Positions 1-11,772 of a stretch of 64,000 bases of DNA are shown piece by piece. The stretch is from Eudasyphora cyanicolor. Lineage: Eukaryota > Arthropoda > Insecta > Diptera > Muscidae. A program made the position numbers and the translations under genes. How positions within the stretch are numbered: the first letter of the stretch is position 1; every line of letters starts with the position of its first letter. Below the pieces are notes generated by a model. It worked only from the letters and a program-made list of their open reading frames with translations. It was not told where the DNA came from and did not search any database. Location: contig OZ005734.1 of NCBI GenBank assembly GCA_963930755.1, positions 70,003,228-70,067,227 of the forward strand, given 5' to 3'.

Positions 1-155
1 CGGACGGACAGACGGACATGGCTAAATCGTCTTAGAATTTTACAACGATTAAGAATATATATTCTTTATGGGGTCTCAGATCAATATTTAGAGGTGTTAC
101 AAACGGAGTGAAAAAATGAATATACCCCCCCAACCTATGGTGGAGGGTATAAAAA
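1..155 (+). mobile_element. Group A HINE-like element, right-end remnant
   Basis: Begins inside the GACGGACAGACGGACATGGC microsatellite segment and ends GGTGGAGGGTATAAAA, the group A right end. Group A copies have the order: hairpin end, ~153-bp units, GTCY repeats, CGATCGGTATAATAAA, terminal palindrome. A second copy of the same orientation begins three bases later. Confidence 0.7.
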
Positions 156-157
156 AA

Positions 158-1140
158 ACCAGTAAGGAAAGTCGGGCGGGGCCGACTATATAATACCCTA
201 CACCTCCCTAACAATGCGATAAGGGTCATTGCGATAATAATTTGAAATAATTGGTAAATGGGTAAGAACATATATATGTGGATATATCTAATTCTGAACC
301 GATAATCGCTAAATTAAGCAATATTCGTTCCTAAATTCAGAAACATCTTTCTGGAGAATTTTGTAATGATCGGAATTAAAGTACAACTTCTATAGCGCTT
401 TGTAACCAAATCAGGAGGAACATATATATGAAGGTTATATATAAATCTGAATCGATTTTCCCTAAATACTCATTCCTGTAAAATAGAAACCTCTTTCTGT
501 CGAATTTCGTACTGATCGGATATAAAATACAGTCTCTTCAGCGCTTGGATGTCAAATCGGGGCTAACATATATATGGGGGCTATATCTAAATCTGAACCG
601 ATTTTCTCCGAATTTGAGAAAATCAGTTCGTACTGATCGGATATAAAATACAGTTTCTACAGCGCTTACATATCAAATCGGGGGTAACATATATATGGGG
701 GCTATATCTAAATCTGAACCGATTTCCCCCAAATTTTGTATTGTATCTAAGTGTATCAGGAGACTACTCTCTGTCAATTTTTGTACAAATCGGTTCAATA
801 ATGTTGCTTATACAGTGCATATATGCCAAATCGGAGGTACATATATATGGGAGCTGTATGTAAATCTGAACCGATTTGAACCAAATTCAATAGAGATCGT
901 CCTTGGGCCTCAAAAAATATATGTGCAAAATTTCGTTGAGATCGGACCATAATTGCGACCTGTACTTTGATTACAAGAATACATCTACAGACAGACGGAC
1001 ATAGCTAAATCGACTCAGAAAGTGATTACAAGTCGATCGGTATAATAAACAATGGGTCTATCTCTTCTCCTTTTGGGTGTTACAAACAAATGCACAAAGT
1101 CATAATATACTGTACCACAGTGTGGTGTAGGGTATAAAAA
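158..1140 (+). mobile_element. Group A HINE-like element (complete)
   Basis: Starts ACCAGTAAGGAAAGTCGGGC with the hairpin GTCGG..CCGAC and ATACCCTACACC. About four diverged tandem units (ATATATGGGGGCTATATC, AATCTGAACCGATTT) span 400-890, followed by the CAGACAGACGGACA tract and CAGTGTGGTGTAGGGTAT. Subterminal ATACCCTACACC and GGTGTAGGGTAT are a perfect 12-bp inverted pair. No protein gene. The structure fits a non-autonomous Helentron-type element. Confidence 0.75.
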
Positions 1141-1444
1141 AATCATAATTTTTCGAATTGAAACCTGTTAATTTATTCGAGAAGGGCATAACAAATAATA
1201 TTACCTAATTTTACAAAAACTCACGTACGATATGGGCTTCGAATTTTGAAACAGTCATAACTTTTAAACGAAACGCTATATTATATTCATTCTTTTTGTA
1301 GAATGAGATAGGTATCTTTGGAGCTCTGTGCTACAAAAACTACAACGAATTTTGAAAAAGTAAAAACACCAAAATATTCCCATACACTAGGAGAATTAGT
1401 GTGCTAAATTTTTGTGAAAACTGAAAGAGCTAATGTTGACATTC

Positions 1445-1790
1445 CTACTTTTTTTTGCTGTAGTTAACGTATTGCATTCTTCTGATATTCTCTGTGATTT
1501 TAACATAGTATTATATTCTAAAGCATACTGTTAGGCGTTCCGATACAATTCATTAACCCTTATGGCAATTTATAATATAGAAAAAGTTCAGCATTTTCTT
1601 TGCCCTTTTCCCGAAAAATGCACTTTTCTAAAGAATTGTGGAAATTTGAAAATTGGAGTTAAGTTAAATTTGAGGGACTACACCATTTCTATTAAAAAGG
1701 GTCACATATATTCTAGTATTTCACATAAACGAAGCAACATTATTTCCAGGCAGGAAATCGCCATTAGTCTAACCTATTTATGCACATGCA
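1445..1790 (+). repeat. Dispersed repeat F, longest copy
   Basis: The region TTCTGATATTCTCTGTGATT..AAAGCATACTGTTAGGCG..ATTAACCCTTATGGCAATT.. recurs diverged at 14090-14215, 36190-36450 and 57890-57960. The copies share GAGGGACTACA and the tail CATAAACGAA..AT(C)ACCAT. The frame from 1562 is open for 84 codons, but other copies are broken. I do not recognise the family. The rest of 1141-2526 shows nothing identifiable. Confidence 0.5.
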
Positions 1791-2526
1791 CACTACATAC
1801 GTATATGTTTTCATAAATTTAATTTTAATTTTAGTGGTTATTTGCCAAATTATATGCTTCATTCTGCGGATTTGTTCGTAATTACTACGCGAAGGTTTAG
1901 GAAAAATAAAAGTCTCAAAATTCACAACAGCTGGCAACTTGACCGCTAAGTCTCCTATAAGGGAAGCTGAAATCTTACACAAGCATAGACCAGAGTGTTC
2001 TATAAACAACGGACTTTTCAAGTAGTAATTTTTTCCCTGTGGTCAGCTCTATCGCTGTGACATTTTGTCTTAGGAGGGCAGTATAGACGTCAAATATACT
2101 CGTAAACGCGAAACATTATTTTTAATTCTCTGACTGTGGGCAGTGTAGCACTAACCACATTGTTTCCATTATTTCAGTGATATCAAAAGTTATTTAAGAG
2201 CTAGAATCTAAAAATATAAATGTACATACATATCGATACCTCCATTCTAAAACATGCTAAGTCGACTTACCTTGCTTTTAGGGAGATTGCATTTTTAACT
2301 TCTAAATATTCCAAATAATATTCAGTCAAAATTTGGTGTTTATCCGTCAATCCAATCAAATGTTATTCACAACACAGTACAGATCATTCGAAAAACTACC
2401 TTTTTGCACTTAGCATAGTTTAGAATGGAGGTATCGATATCTCAAAGGGGATTCAAAAACAACTATTGATTGTCCAGCCTGAGGTCAAACTTCAGCGACC
2501 AAAGCAATTGTCCTCCTTCAGTACTT

Positions 2527-3326
2527 AACCAGTAAGGAAAGACTAAAGTCGAGCTTGGCCGACTGTATCATACCCTTCCCCATTGTTTGTCAACAAATGT
2601 ACGGATAACCATTATTACTATTAACTGCTGCAGGTTAAATAGAGTAAATTTCTAAATTCCAGGCAGATATGCTATATAACTTGACCTTCATGAGGGGCTT
2701 ATACTTATCAAACACGGACCGATATACTCGTGAAGTACAAAAGCTTAAATTTCCGAATGATGAAGAAGTCTAATCGGAAGCGACCTTTACGCTTCCACTA
2801 GGAACGATTAAGTGCAATATGAAGTATAAATTCTAAAATTTTTAGCCAGATTGAAGAATGTGTTGTATAGAGCGTCAAGATGCGACATCGGTGGAGACCT
2901 TTATATGGAGGATATACCAAAACAGCGAGACAACATACACCATTTTTACTATGGACGATAATGTCCAATATACTCATAAAGTGTAAATTATTAAATTTCA
3001 GTCAGATCAATTGAGGAGTTCGTTCTCTAGAGCGTCAAGAAGTGGAATCGGTTTGGACCTTTAAATGGGAGCTATACCAAAACATTGACCTATGTACCCC
3101 GTTTTTACTATAGACGAGATCAATTGAAGAATCCGTTCTCTAGAGCGTCAAGAAGTGGCATCGGTGGGGACCTTTATATGGGGGATATATCAAAACATGG
3201 GCCGATGTTCTCAATTTTCACAAGAAGCGATTAGGTCTAATACTAAGTTTGAATTCTCAAATTTCAGCTAGATCAATTGAAGCATCCGTTCTCCAGAGCG
3301 TCAAGAATTGGCATCGGTGGGGACCA
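2527..3326 (+). mobile_element. Group C HINE-like element (right end missing)
   Basis: Starts AACCAGTAAGGAAAGACTAA with the hairpin AGTCG..CGACT and ATACCCTTCCCC, the same left-end plan as group A but with different tandem units: AGAGCGTCAAGAAGTGGCAT, CGGTGGGGACCTTTATATGG, about 150 bp each, roughly four present. No GTCY tract or terminal palindrome follows; it stops at a GGACCATGG junction. Confidence 0.65.
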
Positions 3327-3469
3327 TGGTAACGAAGAAAAATAAAAATAACAATAACAATACAATACAGCAATATATAATGCCTAACAAATCAATGAAT
3401 AAATTAAACTTTAAGTTTTGACCCACTTTGTAAAAGTAAGGGAAATGCAAAAAAACATGTTTCATATGG

Positions 3470-5260
3470 ACGTGGCAATAACGCCAATTTTCAATGGACT
3501 TTGAGTACTACAAAAGCATAACACTGCTAAAAATTCCAACACACAGATTACAGTTTGGTTGCCTCAGCCGAATTATTTGCCAACCGAATTTTCTTAGTTC
3601 TGTCTACTATCATGCGATTCCATCAGGACAACCAATATTTTTGTTGTGGTATACTTCTGCTTCCATGTTGACAACAATCATATTTGGTTGCACCAACTAC
3701 GAAAATGGTGGCTTAAATTATCTGTTGTAGTTGCCACAACCAACTGTTTTAAAAAATGTGTTGTTCTGACAATTTGTCAGTCATATACTACCGACAATTA
3801 ATTAAAAACAGTTCTCATTAATTTTTATTTTATTTATTGAACAAAAAAACCAAACAATTACAAAATTAAAAATCCCATATTACAAATTCATCACTTTTAT
3901 GAGATGTGGAAATATTTGACACACATTTTAGTACACGAAAAAAACACAAAACTTGTATGCAAATATCGCTTAACCCTGTGCTTTCAATTTCATGATTGTT
4001 GCTTTTGTTTATTATTTATGTAAAACATGTTGCACAACATATTCTGCATTCCACACATTATTATCCACACGAGATTATTTTTGATTACCTATATCGTTCT
4101 TGAACAAAATGTTGAAGATTTTTTTATGTCGACTAATTTTTTTTTTTTTGGTTTGTCATGTATCAGAAAGAGAACAGCAACCAATCTTTCGGTTGTATTT
4201 CCCAAAATACATTTAATTATTCTAAATTTGGGAAATGATTGGGATAACCAATAAACGATTATTAATTAACATTTGTTCTATTGTAGTAACCAATTATTTG
4301 TTGCAATAATAATCTTTGGTCTATTTATACAATTTCTGCTGTCAATAATAAAACATTGGTTGTCACAACCAAAAATCGATCATATGGTACTATAATGCAA
4401 ATTTAAAATTGGTTACCACAACTAACCGAGTGTCAATGGAAAAAACAATCTTAATTCGATTGATACAACCATCGATTTAGTTGCAAGAATTTCATTTGAT
4501 CGTATCCATGTTATTATTGTTGTTTTAACTTCTTTTGTTTCTAGTACTATTTTTTTATTGTTAAAATCGAATTCCAACCAACTATTTTCCTGGGAGAAGG
4601 TGATAGCGACTAATGTTATGTGTGGAATTGCGGAAGATTCTGATAACTTTTTAATGAATCAATATTTCACTAAATGTTAACCCTTTGTGGCGAAGGAGAG
4701 GACTAATATGGCCAATACTCGGACATAGCCAGAGATTGAAAAATGTCCGCATACCAAATTTGAAGTCAGTCGATAGAAGACAGACAGAAGCCCGGACATT
4801 GCTGAAATAACTTAAAATGACCCAAAATGGATTTCCACCAAATATACTTCAAGTTTTAGATGTGTGACTTCGTTCACAATGCCAAAGGCGTTATAATTTC
4901 TACATTTAGCCATAGATTTTTTTCAAGTTGGTTAATAACATAATAACATAATGCTGTGCTTTTTTCTACTTTTGATGTATTTTTTTCGTGCCAGATGAAA
5001 ACGATTTTTATGAAAATAAAATCAAGTTTTTTCTAATTTTTTTAAAGAGTGAAAGAGATATTTCCAGCATTTGTTGCCATCACAAGTGCCTTAAACTTAA
5101 CGCGAATTCCTGCTCTATCGAAATTATACTTCAAAAAATATATTTAACATATTAAAGATACCTTCAATAAAATTTGGAAATTAAAAAAAACTTTACTATT
5201 AAAATTTTACCGTTATTATTAAAACTTTTCCTCAATCTAAACAAAGAACAAAAAGGTTAG
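3470..5260 (+). mobile_element. Group B/E remnant split by an unclassified insert
   Basis: B-type sequence (AATAACGCC..CAAAAGCATAACACTGC) at 3470-3540 resumes at about 4596 (TAGCGACTAATGTTATGTGT..ACTAAATGTTAACCCTTTGT). It runs on through the E tail: CTCTATCGAAATTATACTTC, then a TTTGGAAATT end. The interposed 3540-4595 is AT-rich with TTGGTTG/CAACCAA motifs near both sides and in its middle, perhaps a foldback. Its family is unknown. Confidence 0.45.
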
Positions 5261-5679
5261 CTCTCGGACACAAAAATATTTTTGTTACATACTGTTATTC
5301 ATCTACATTGATAAAATTTGCTTTTATTTAATAAGATTAAATAAAAAATATTCCTTTCAGAAAAGATAATATTCCAGATAATTTACAAACAGAAATGCAA
5401 ACAACGCATAAACATCTGTAAAAATGTAGGATCTTATATATATGGGGAATATATATCAACAACAGTCAGAACAAAGTATTCATACATTTATTAAGTTCAG
5501 ATGAAAAACATTTTTTGTTTATATTTCTTGAACAGAGTTCGCAACATAATTATTTTCTCTTGAATTTTGAATGAGAAGTTCGCCTCTGAATGAAGAACAC
5601 AAATTTTTGAGAAGTGGGAATTAAAGAAATATGGGATTTCAAATATTGTCGGAAGACATCACAGCGGCGCTTATATGTG

Positions 5680-5800
5680 TGGGATGATGTTGTTCTAAAC
5701 AAAACTATGTATTCATCCAAATATGTTTGGATGATGTTGTTTTAAACAAAACTACGTTTTCATCCTAAAAACTAAGACCTAAAATCTTGTTTTATGATAA
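5680..5800 (+). repeat. D-like fragment
   Basis: GGATGATGTTGTTCTAAACA and CATCCAAATATG match the interior of family D MITEs (TGAGGATRTTGTTCTAAACA). A near-identical fragment with two tandem motifs occurs at about 20735-20960. The rest of 5260-5860 is unassigned AT-rich DNA. Confidence 0.5.
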
Positions 5801-5863
5801 AGTTTTTTAATTTCAATTTCCAATGAAGAAACCTTTAGTATTTGAGTATATTTGTTTTATGTA

Positions 5864-7084
5864 CGAGGTATGTTCAAAAAATGTCGGGAATTTTTAATTT
5901 CAGCGGGCTACGTGTATTTGATTTTTGATATTTTTGTAGCGTTATGTTGGCACTCATGTCCCTTACTTATGCTGACAACGTCGGCCATTTTGAATGTTTA
6001 CATAGTTAATTTTTGACAGCTGTTGTGCTTGGACGTGTTTTAACTTGTCTTCGATTTTTATCTTTTTCAGAAAATGGATCAAAGAATCTGCATCAAATTT
6101 TGTGTGAAAAACAAAATAAAGTGCGCTGACGCATTCCGAATGTTGACTGTGGCATATGGTCGGTACCATCGGTGGTACAAAATGTTCTTAGAGGGCCGAT
6201 GCGAAGGACGAACAGCGTTCCGGACGCCCGAGCACGTCAACAACACACGAAAACATTGATAAAGTGAATAAAATAATATTGGCCAAACGACGAATTACCA
6301 GTAGAGAAGGTGCTGAGGATCTAAACATATCGATTGGCTCGTGTCATACGATTTTAACCAATGATTTGGGCATGAGACAGGTCGCCGCTAAATTCGGGCC
6401 AAAATTGCTCAATTTGGACCAAAAACAGCATTGCGTTAAGATTGCTCAGGAGATGTTGAACTCGGTCCGTGACGACCCAAATTTGCTCCAGAGGGTCATA
6501 ACTGTTGACGAATCATGGGTTTATGGTTACGACGTGGAAACTAAAGATCAATCATCCCAATGGAAGCTGCCGCATGAACCAAGACCGAAAAAAGCGCGCC
6601 AAGTTCGGTCGAACGTAAGGGTTTTGCTCACAGTTTTCTTTGATTGCAGGGGCGTGGTGCATTATGAGTTATTGCCACAGGGTAGTACGGTTAATAAAGA
6701 ATATTACCTGCAAGTTATGCGCAAATTGCGCGAAGCAATCCGCCAAAAACGCCCGGATTTGTGGAAGAACAAAAACTGGCTTTTGCACCATGATAACGCC
6801 CCTGCACACACATCGTTGCTTGTGCGCGAATATTTGGCCAAAAACAACACAGTAATGGTGCCGCAGCCACCGTATTCCCCTGACCTAGCCCCCTGTGACT
6901 ATGTTTTGTTCCCAAAACTGAAAAGGCCCATGAAAGGACGACGCTTCGAGGATTGGAAAAAAGTTGGCAGAAGTGTATTATATCCGAGGGGAATTACTTT
7001 GAAGGGGACAAAATAGATATTCATGAATAAATAAATACTTTTTGAAAAAATACAAAATTGGCGATATTTTTTTAACATACTACG
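5864..7084 (+). mobile_element. mariner element, about 1.2 kb
   Basis: Inverted terminal repeats of about 26 bp: CGAGGTATGTTCAAAAAATG at the left and, in reverse complement, CGTAGTATGTTAAAAAAATA at the right. It is bounded by TA at 5862-5863 and 7085-7086, the mariner target duplication. It encloses a broken transposase reading frame. It landed in an E-type repeat: the flanks TTTAGTATTT and GCTCGATAGAGCC are neighbours in other E copies. Confidence 0.9.
6074..7016 (+). pseudogene. mariner transposase pseudogene (DD34D)
   Basis: This is a cut-and-paste transposase. The N-terminal part from ATG 6074 has an HTH start (MDQRICIKFCVKNKIKCADA) and leaves frame near 6205-6235. The rest reads in another frame up to 7016. 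Catalytic residues are visible: first D in VDESWVYGYD, second D in HHDNAPAHTS, third D in SPDLAPCD, with 34 residues between the last two, which is the mariner signature. The C-terminal part is damaged: GRRFEDWKK joins sequence normally many residues apart, so there is an internal deletion, and the final YFEGDKIDI segment lies in a different frame, ending near 7030. It cannot encode an active enzyme. Confidence 0.92.
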
Positions 7085-7169
7085 TATATGCTCGATAGAG
7101 CCGGAATTCACGTTAGGTGGCTACAAATGTTGGAAATATCTCATTCACGTGGAACAGTGTTCTAGTAAC

Positions 7170-7980
7170 AGTTATTTTAAAAAGGGTGGATGGATAAAAG
7201 AAAACGATGCTAACTTCAAAAAAAACCAATGGATAAATGTCGAAATTATAACCCTTTTGGCAGAAGTAAGAGATTTAAAAAGAAAACATGTTTTTAAACA
7301 ATCACTATCGTGATATATGAGCGTATCATTTACCACGGGCCAAAAATGTAACACATCGAAGGTGTGACCTAAAACCGCAAGTATATGTGGCGGAAATCCG
7401 TTTTGGGCCATTTTTAGTCATTTGAACCACGTCAGTCCGTCGTCTGTCAGTCTGGCTGGTACGCATGATATCTATCGAAAGACGCAACCGAATGAATACA
7501 AATTTAGTATGTGAAATTTTGTTTCTATCTCAGGCTAAGTTCAATGGTTTGCCATATTGGCCCACTCCCACGAGTACCTCTCCACAAAGTGTTAAAAATG
7601 TGTAAACTATAGATTCTTTAATAACTACTTATTAGAATCTTCCGCAATTCCCCAAAAATAATGGTTTATTAATCGCTACCTTGAGAAAAATGGGAGAATT
7701 TATCACGCCCCATTTGGTACCTCCCACACAAAGGAACATTTTGAAAAAAATTTAACGGCTCATAATTTTTACCCTAATGCATTCAAATAATAATTTGTTG
7801 CATTTCCCTTACTTTTGCAAAATGGGTCATAACATACGAGTATACATTTACCCATAGATTGTCTTTAAGTTGGCACGGTTTTCATTATTAGGAGGCTAGA
7901 TTTTAAAAGATTTAATAAAATATTTTCTAATTTTTTTAACGAATGTTACTAAACCACTGTTTCTACGTGGAATTTCCTAA
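7170..7980 (-). repeat. Group B/E remnant
   Basis: In minus orientation it has the B/E right-end motifs: TGTAACACATCGAAGGTGTG, CGGAAATCCGTTTTGGGCC, GTCAGTCCGTCGTCTGTCAG, then GAATCTTCCGCAATTCC and GCCCCATTTGGTACCTCCC. E-type flank (TACATTTACCCATAGATTG, CGATTTTA-like AT-rich) continues to about 8060. The GTCY tract and hairpin are decayed. Confidence 0.55.
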
Positions 7981-8194
7981 AATTCCCGGCTCTTGGGCTT
8001 ATAATCGTACTTCAAAAACATGGTACATATACTAAAGGTACCTTCCATGAAAATTATCATACCAAACTTGTATGCAATGTTGCCGAATGGCTACATTTTT
8101 GAAATGTGTTTTGTTATTTCTGAAAAACGATTTATCTGTATTTAAGAATTCTGGCAATGAATATAAAAGAGTGGGCAATTCAAAATTTTAAATT

Positions 8195-8440
8195 TGAACT
8201 ACCGATTAGTTTGACTTGTGATTTGAGCCCTTTGGACTATTTTCTGTGGGAACCATTAAGGATAAATGTTACGCAAAGCATCCAGAGACAATTGAAGCGT
8301 TGACACATGAAATCGAAGTTGCTATTAAAGAGATTCGACCCGAAACAATCGAAAATGTACTGATAAATTGGGTTGATTGGATGGGGTACTGCCAAGCCAG
8401 TCGTGTTAGTCATATGAACAGTGTTGCCAGACAAATTTGA
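8195..8440 (+). pseudogene. mariner-superfamily transposase C-terminal fragment
   Basis: The frame before 8246 reads CDLSPLDYFLW, containing the third catalytic Asp of a transposase. After one frameshift it continues GTIKDKCYAKHPETIEALTH and ends with a stop at 8440. This is the C-terminal piece of an IS630-Tc1-mariner transposase whose CDLxPLDFFLW form resembles the DD41D-type relic at 16489-17210, but with a different C-terminal sequence. The N-terminal two thirds and the terminal repeats are not found here. Confidence 0.7.
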
Positions 8441-8518
8441 CCGAAAATCAAAATAGGGGTATAAAAATCATCAAAACACATTTTGGAAATCGTCAACACA
8501 AAAATCTACATTTACATA

Positions 8519-9201
8519 CACGGGGGAAAACCGTCATTTTTGATATGTTTGAATTGAAAGAAAATATACTTGGAAACGATTTTTTTAAATATTTTATATT
8601 TGTTAACAAATAAATTTTATTTGAAAATCAAGAAATTTTGTTTGGAACGCATATATTAATATATTATAACATAATTTATTTGCAAACTGACTTTCACAAA
8701 TAAAATATGTGTTTACACACAAACAAAGTAATTGTTTAAGAAGTTTTCCAAATATATATTTTTTAAAACTTTGCTGACTTATTCTAGTCATTATTCTATT
8801 TCTATTATTATTAGTTAGTTTTTTTCCAATTCATTATTTTCTGTCAACACATTAATGCAATTCATATTTACAAAGATTATACCATTTAAGTTTAAATTTA
8901 ATTTTAAAAACGTATAAAACGTATAAAAAAATCTGAAAACCAGAAAACTTGTCTTTAAATTGGGCATTAATACATTGCCAAAATACATAAATACAAATCA
9001 AAGTTTGTTTCGGAAATACTAGTTCTCAATACAAAAATATTAGAATGCGAACATATTTTTGTTTAAAACAATATCCTCCCAAACATATAATATTTGTATT
9101 ACTCCAAATATTATATATTTGGAGTGTACCATAAACTATGTATATTTCAAGCCGAATATGTTTGGGACAATATACTACAGAAGCGATTTTTTTTCAGCGT
9201 G
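8519..9201 (-). mobile_element. Family D MITE, copy 1 (683 bp)
   Basis: Starts CACGGGGGAAAACCGTCATT and ends GATTTTTTTTCAGCGTG, so the ends are inverted versions of CACGG-GAAAA..CG and CACGCTGAAAAA. TA flanks both sides (8517-8518, 9202-9203). The interior has GGAGTGTACC, CAAACATATAATATTTG and GTTTAGAACAATATC-type motifs shared by all D copies. No transposase. Fits a Tc1/mariner-dependent MITE. Confidence 0.8.
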
Positions 9202-9390
9202 TACAGCTTTTGAGTTATTTTCGGGCGAATTGGATGTTTCAGAGACAGATATGTATTTATTAGTACTCTGAAATGATATCGCTGTTCCTGAAAGTGAGCG
9301 TACAAAAATGTTGTAAGCCAATTTCACATTCTCGAACAGCAATAATAATCACATTTGTCGGAAAAATATTTTAAACATATCAGTTTCTTA

Positions 9391-10130
9391 CACGCTGAAA
9401 AAAAATCGCTTCTGTAGTATATTGTCCCAAACATATTCGGCTTGAAATAAACATATGTTTAGGGTAAACTCCAAATATATAATATTTTACACACACAAAT
9501 ATTATATGTTTGTGAGGATATTGTTCTAAACAAAAATATGCTCCCATTCAAATATTTTTTATTTGGAACTAGTATTTCCGAAACAAGGATTCATTTGTAA
9601 TTATTTATTTTGGTAATATATTAAATGCCTTAACTTAAAGACAAGTTTTCTGTTTTTTCGATTTTCAAAGAACAATTTTTTATAAATTTTATATGTTTGT
9701 AACATTTAATGAAAACTTAAATCGAACAATCTTTCGTAAATATAAACGACATTGATGGATTGACAAAAAGTGATGAATAGGAATATTTATAAATAAGGAC
9801 ATTTTTAGCTATAAAGTTTAACACGAAAACTAGGAAAAACTAACTAAAATTCGAATAAGTCAGTAATGTTTTAAAAATCTTTTTAAATAAAACATATTTG
9901 GAAATCTTCTTAAACAATAACTTTGTTTGTGTGTAAACACATATTTTATTTGTGAAATTCAGTTTGCAAATAAATTATGTTCTAATATATGAATATATGC
10001 GTTCCAAACAAAATTTCTTGATTTTCAAATAAAATTTATTTGTTAACAAATATATAATATTTAAAAAAATCGTTTCCAAGTATATTTTCTTTCGTTTCAA
10101 ACATATCAAAAATGACGATTTTCCTCCGTG
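9391..10130 (+). mobile_element. Family D MITE, copy 2 (740 bp)
   Basis: CACGCTGAAAAAAAATCGCT at the left, CGATTTTCCTCCGTG at the right, and TA at 9389-9390 and 10131-10132. Opposite orientation to copy 1, about 190 bp away. The 9204-9388 spacer contains nothing recognised. Confidence 0.85.
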
Positions 10131-10144
10131 TAGGATCGATTTTC

Positions 10145-11772
10145 TTTATACGCTACACCACACTGTGGTACAGGGTATTATAACGTTGTGCATTTGTTTG
10201 TAACACCCAAAAGGAGAAGAAATAGACCATCGTTTATTATACCGATCGACTTAGAATCACTTTCTGAGTTGATTTAGCTACACGCTGAAAAAAATCGCTT
10301 TGTTCCAAACATATTCTGCTGGAAACATACATATGTTTACGGTAGACTCCAAATATATAATATTTGATACTCACAAATATTATATGTTTGTGAGGATGTT
10401 GTTCTAAACAAAATTATGTTTGCATCCTAATATTTTTTTATTTGGAAAACATATTTCCAAAAAAAAGATTATATAGTTTGTATTTAAGTATTTTGGCAAT
10501 GTTTCGATGCCTTAATTTAAAGGAAAGTTTTCAGTTTTGTAGAAAGTTAAGGTTTAATTTTTTAGAGTTGTTATATGTTTGAAAAATTTAAATCGTATAA
10601 TTTTGGGTTACGACAAATAGCATTAATGGATTGACAATTGGACTATTTATAAATTAAAAATTAGTGCTGTAAAACAAAGGAAAATGCTGCTTGCAACATT
10701 TTTACATATAAAGTAGAACACAAAATCTAGGAAAAAATAAAATTATAAATTGCCAAAGTCAACAAAGTTTTAAAATTTTTTTAAATATAATGTATTTGGA
10801 TAAATTCTTAAACAATATCTTTGTTTGTTTGTAAACACATATTTTATTTGTGACAATAAGTTCGCAAATATATTTTGTTGTAATATATTAATATATGCGT
10901 TCTAAACAAAATTTCTTGATATTCAAATAAAATATATTTGTTCAAAAATATATAATATTTCAAAATTTTGTTTCCAAGTATATTTTCTTTGAATTCAAAC
11001 ATATCAAAAATTGCGATTTTCCTCCGTGTATGTCCGTCTGTCTGTGCATGTATTCTTGAAATCAAAGTATAGGTCGCAATTATGGTCCGATCTCGACGAA
11101 ACTTTACACATATATTTTATTTGGCCCAAGGACGATCCCTATTGAATTTGGTTAAAATCGGATCAGATTTAGATATGTTAGCCCAGATTTTAAATGTAAG
11201 CGCTGTAAAAACTTTATTTTATATCCGATCAGTCTGAAATTCGGCAGAAAGAGGTTTCTTATTATATGAATGAACACTGTTAAATTTGGAAGAAATCGGT
11301 TCAGATTTAGATATAGCCCCCATATATACGTTACCCCGATTTGACATGTAAGCGCTGTAAAAACTGTATTTTATATCCGATCAGTATGAAATTCGGCAGA
11401 AAGGGGTTTCCTATTATTTGAATGAACACTGTTAAATTTGGAAGAAATCGGTTCAGATTTAGATATAGCCCCCATATAAACGTTACCCCCGATTTGACAT
11501 GTAAGCGCTGTAAAAATGTTATTTTATATCCGATCATCGGTTCAGATTTATATATAACATCCATATATATGTTCCTCCTGATTTGGTATCAAAGCGCTAT
11601 AGAAGTTGTACTTTACTTCCGATCATTAAAATTTTCCAGAAATATGTTCTCAATTTCTACCCATTTACCAATTATTCCAAATTATTATCGCAATGACCCT
11701 TATCGCATTGTTAGGGAGGTGTAGGGAATTATCTAGTCGGCCCCGCCCGACTTTCTGCCTTTCCTTACTGGT
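10145..11772 (-). mobile_element. Group A HINE-like element interrupted by a D MITE
   Basis: The right-end palindrome (TACACCACACTGTGGTACAG) is at 10150; the left end (GTCGGCCCCGCCCGACTTTC, CCTTTCCTTACTGG) is at 11730-11772. Tandem units run 11160-11600. The D element at 10281-11028 splits GATTTAGCTA from TGTCCGTCTGTCTG. Joined with one TA they restore the sequence found uninterrupted in the other group A copies. Confidence 0.85.
10281..11028 (+). mobile_element. Family D MITE, copy 3, nested in group A
   Basis: CACGCTGAAAAAAATCGCTT at the left, TTGCGATTTTCCTCCGTG at the right, 748 bp. TA duplications at 10279-10280 and 11029-11030 are confirmed by comparison with empty sites in paralogous group A elements. 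This fixes the element's exact ends and the TA target. Confidence 0.93.
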
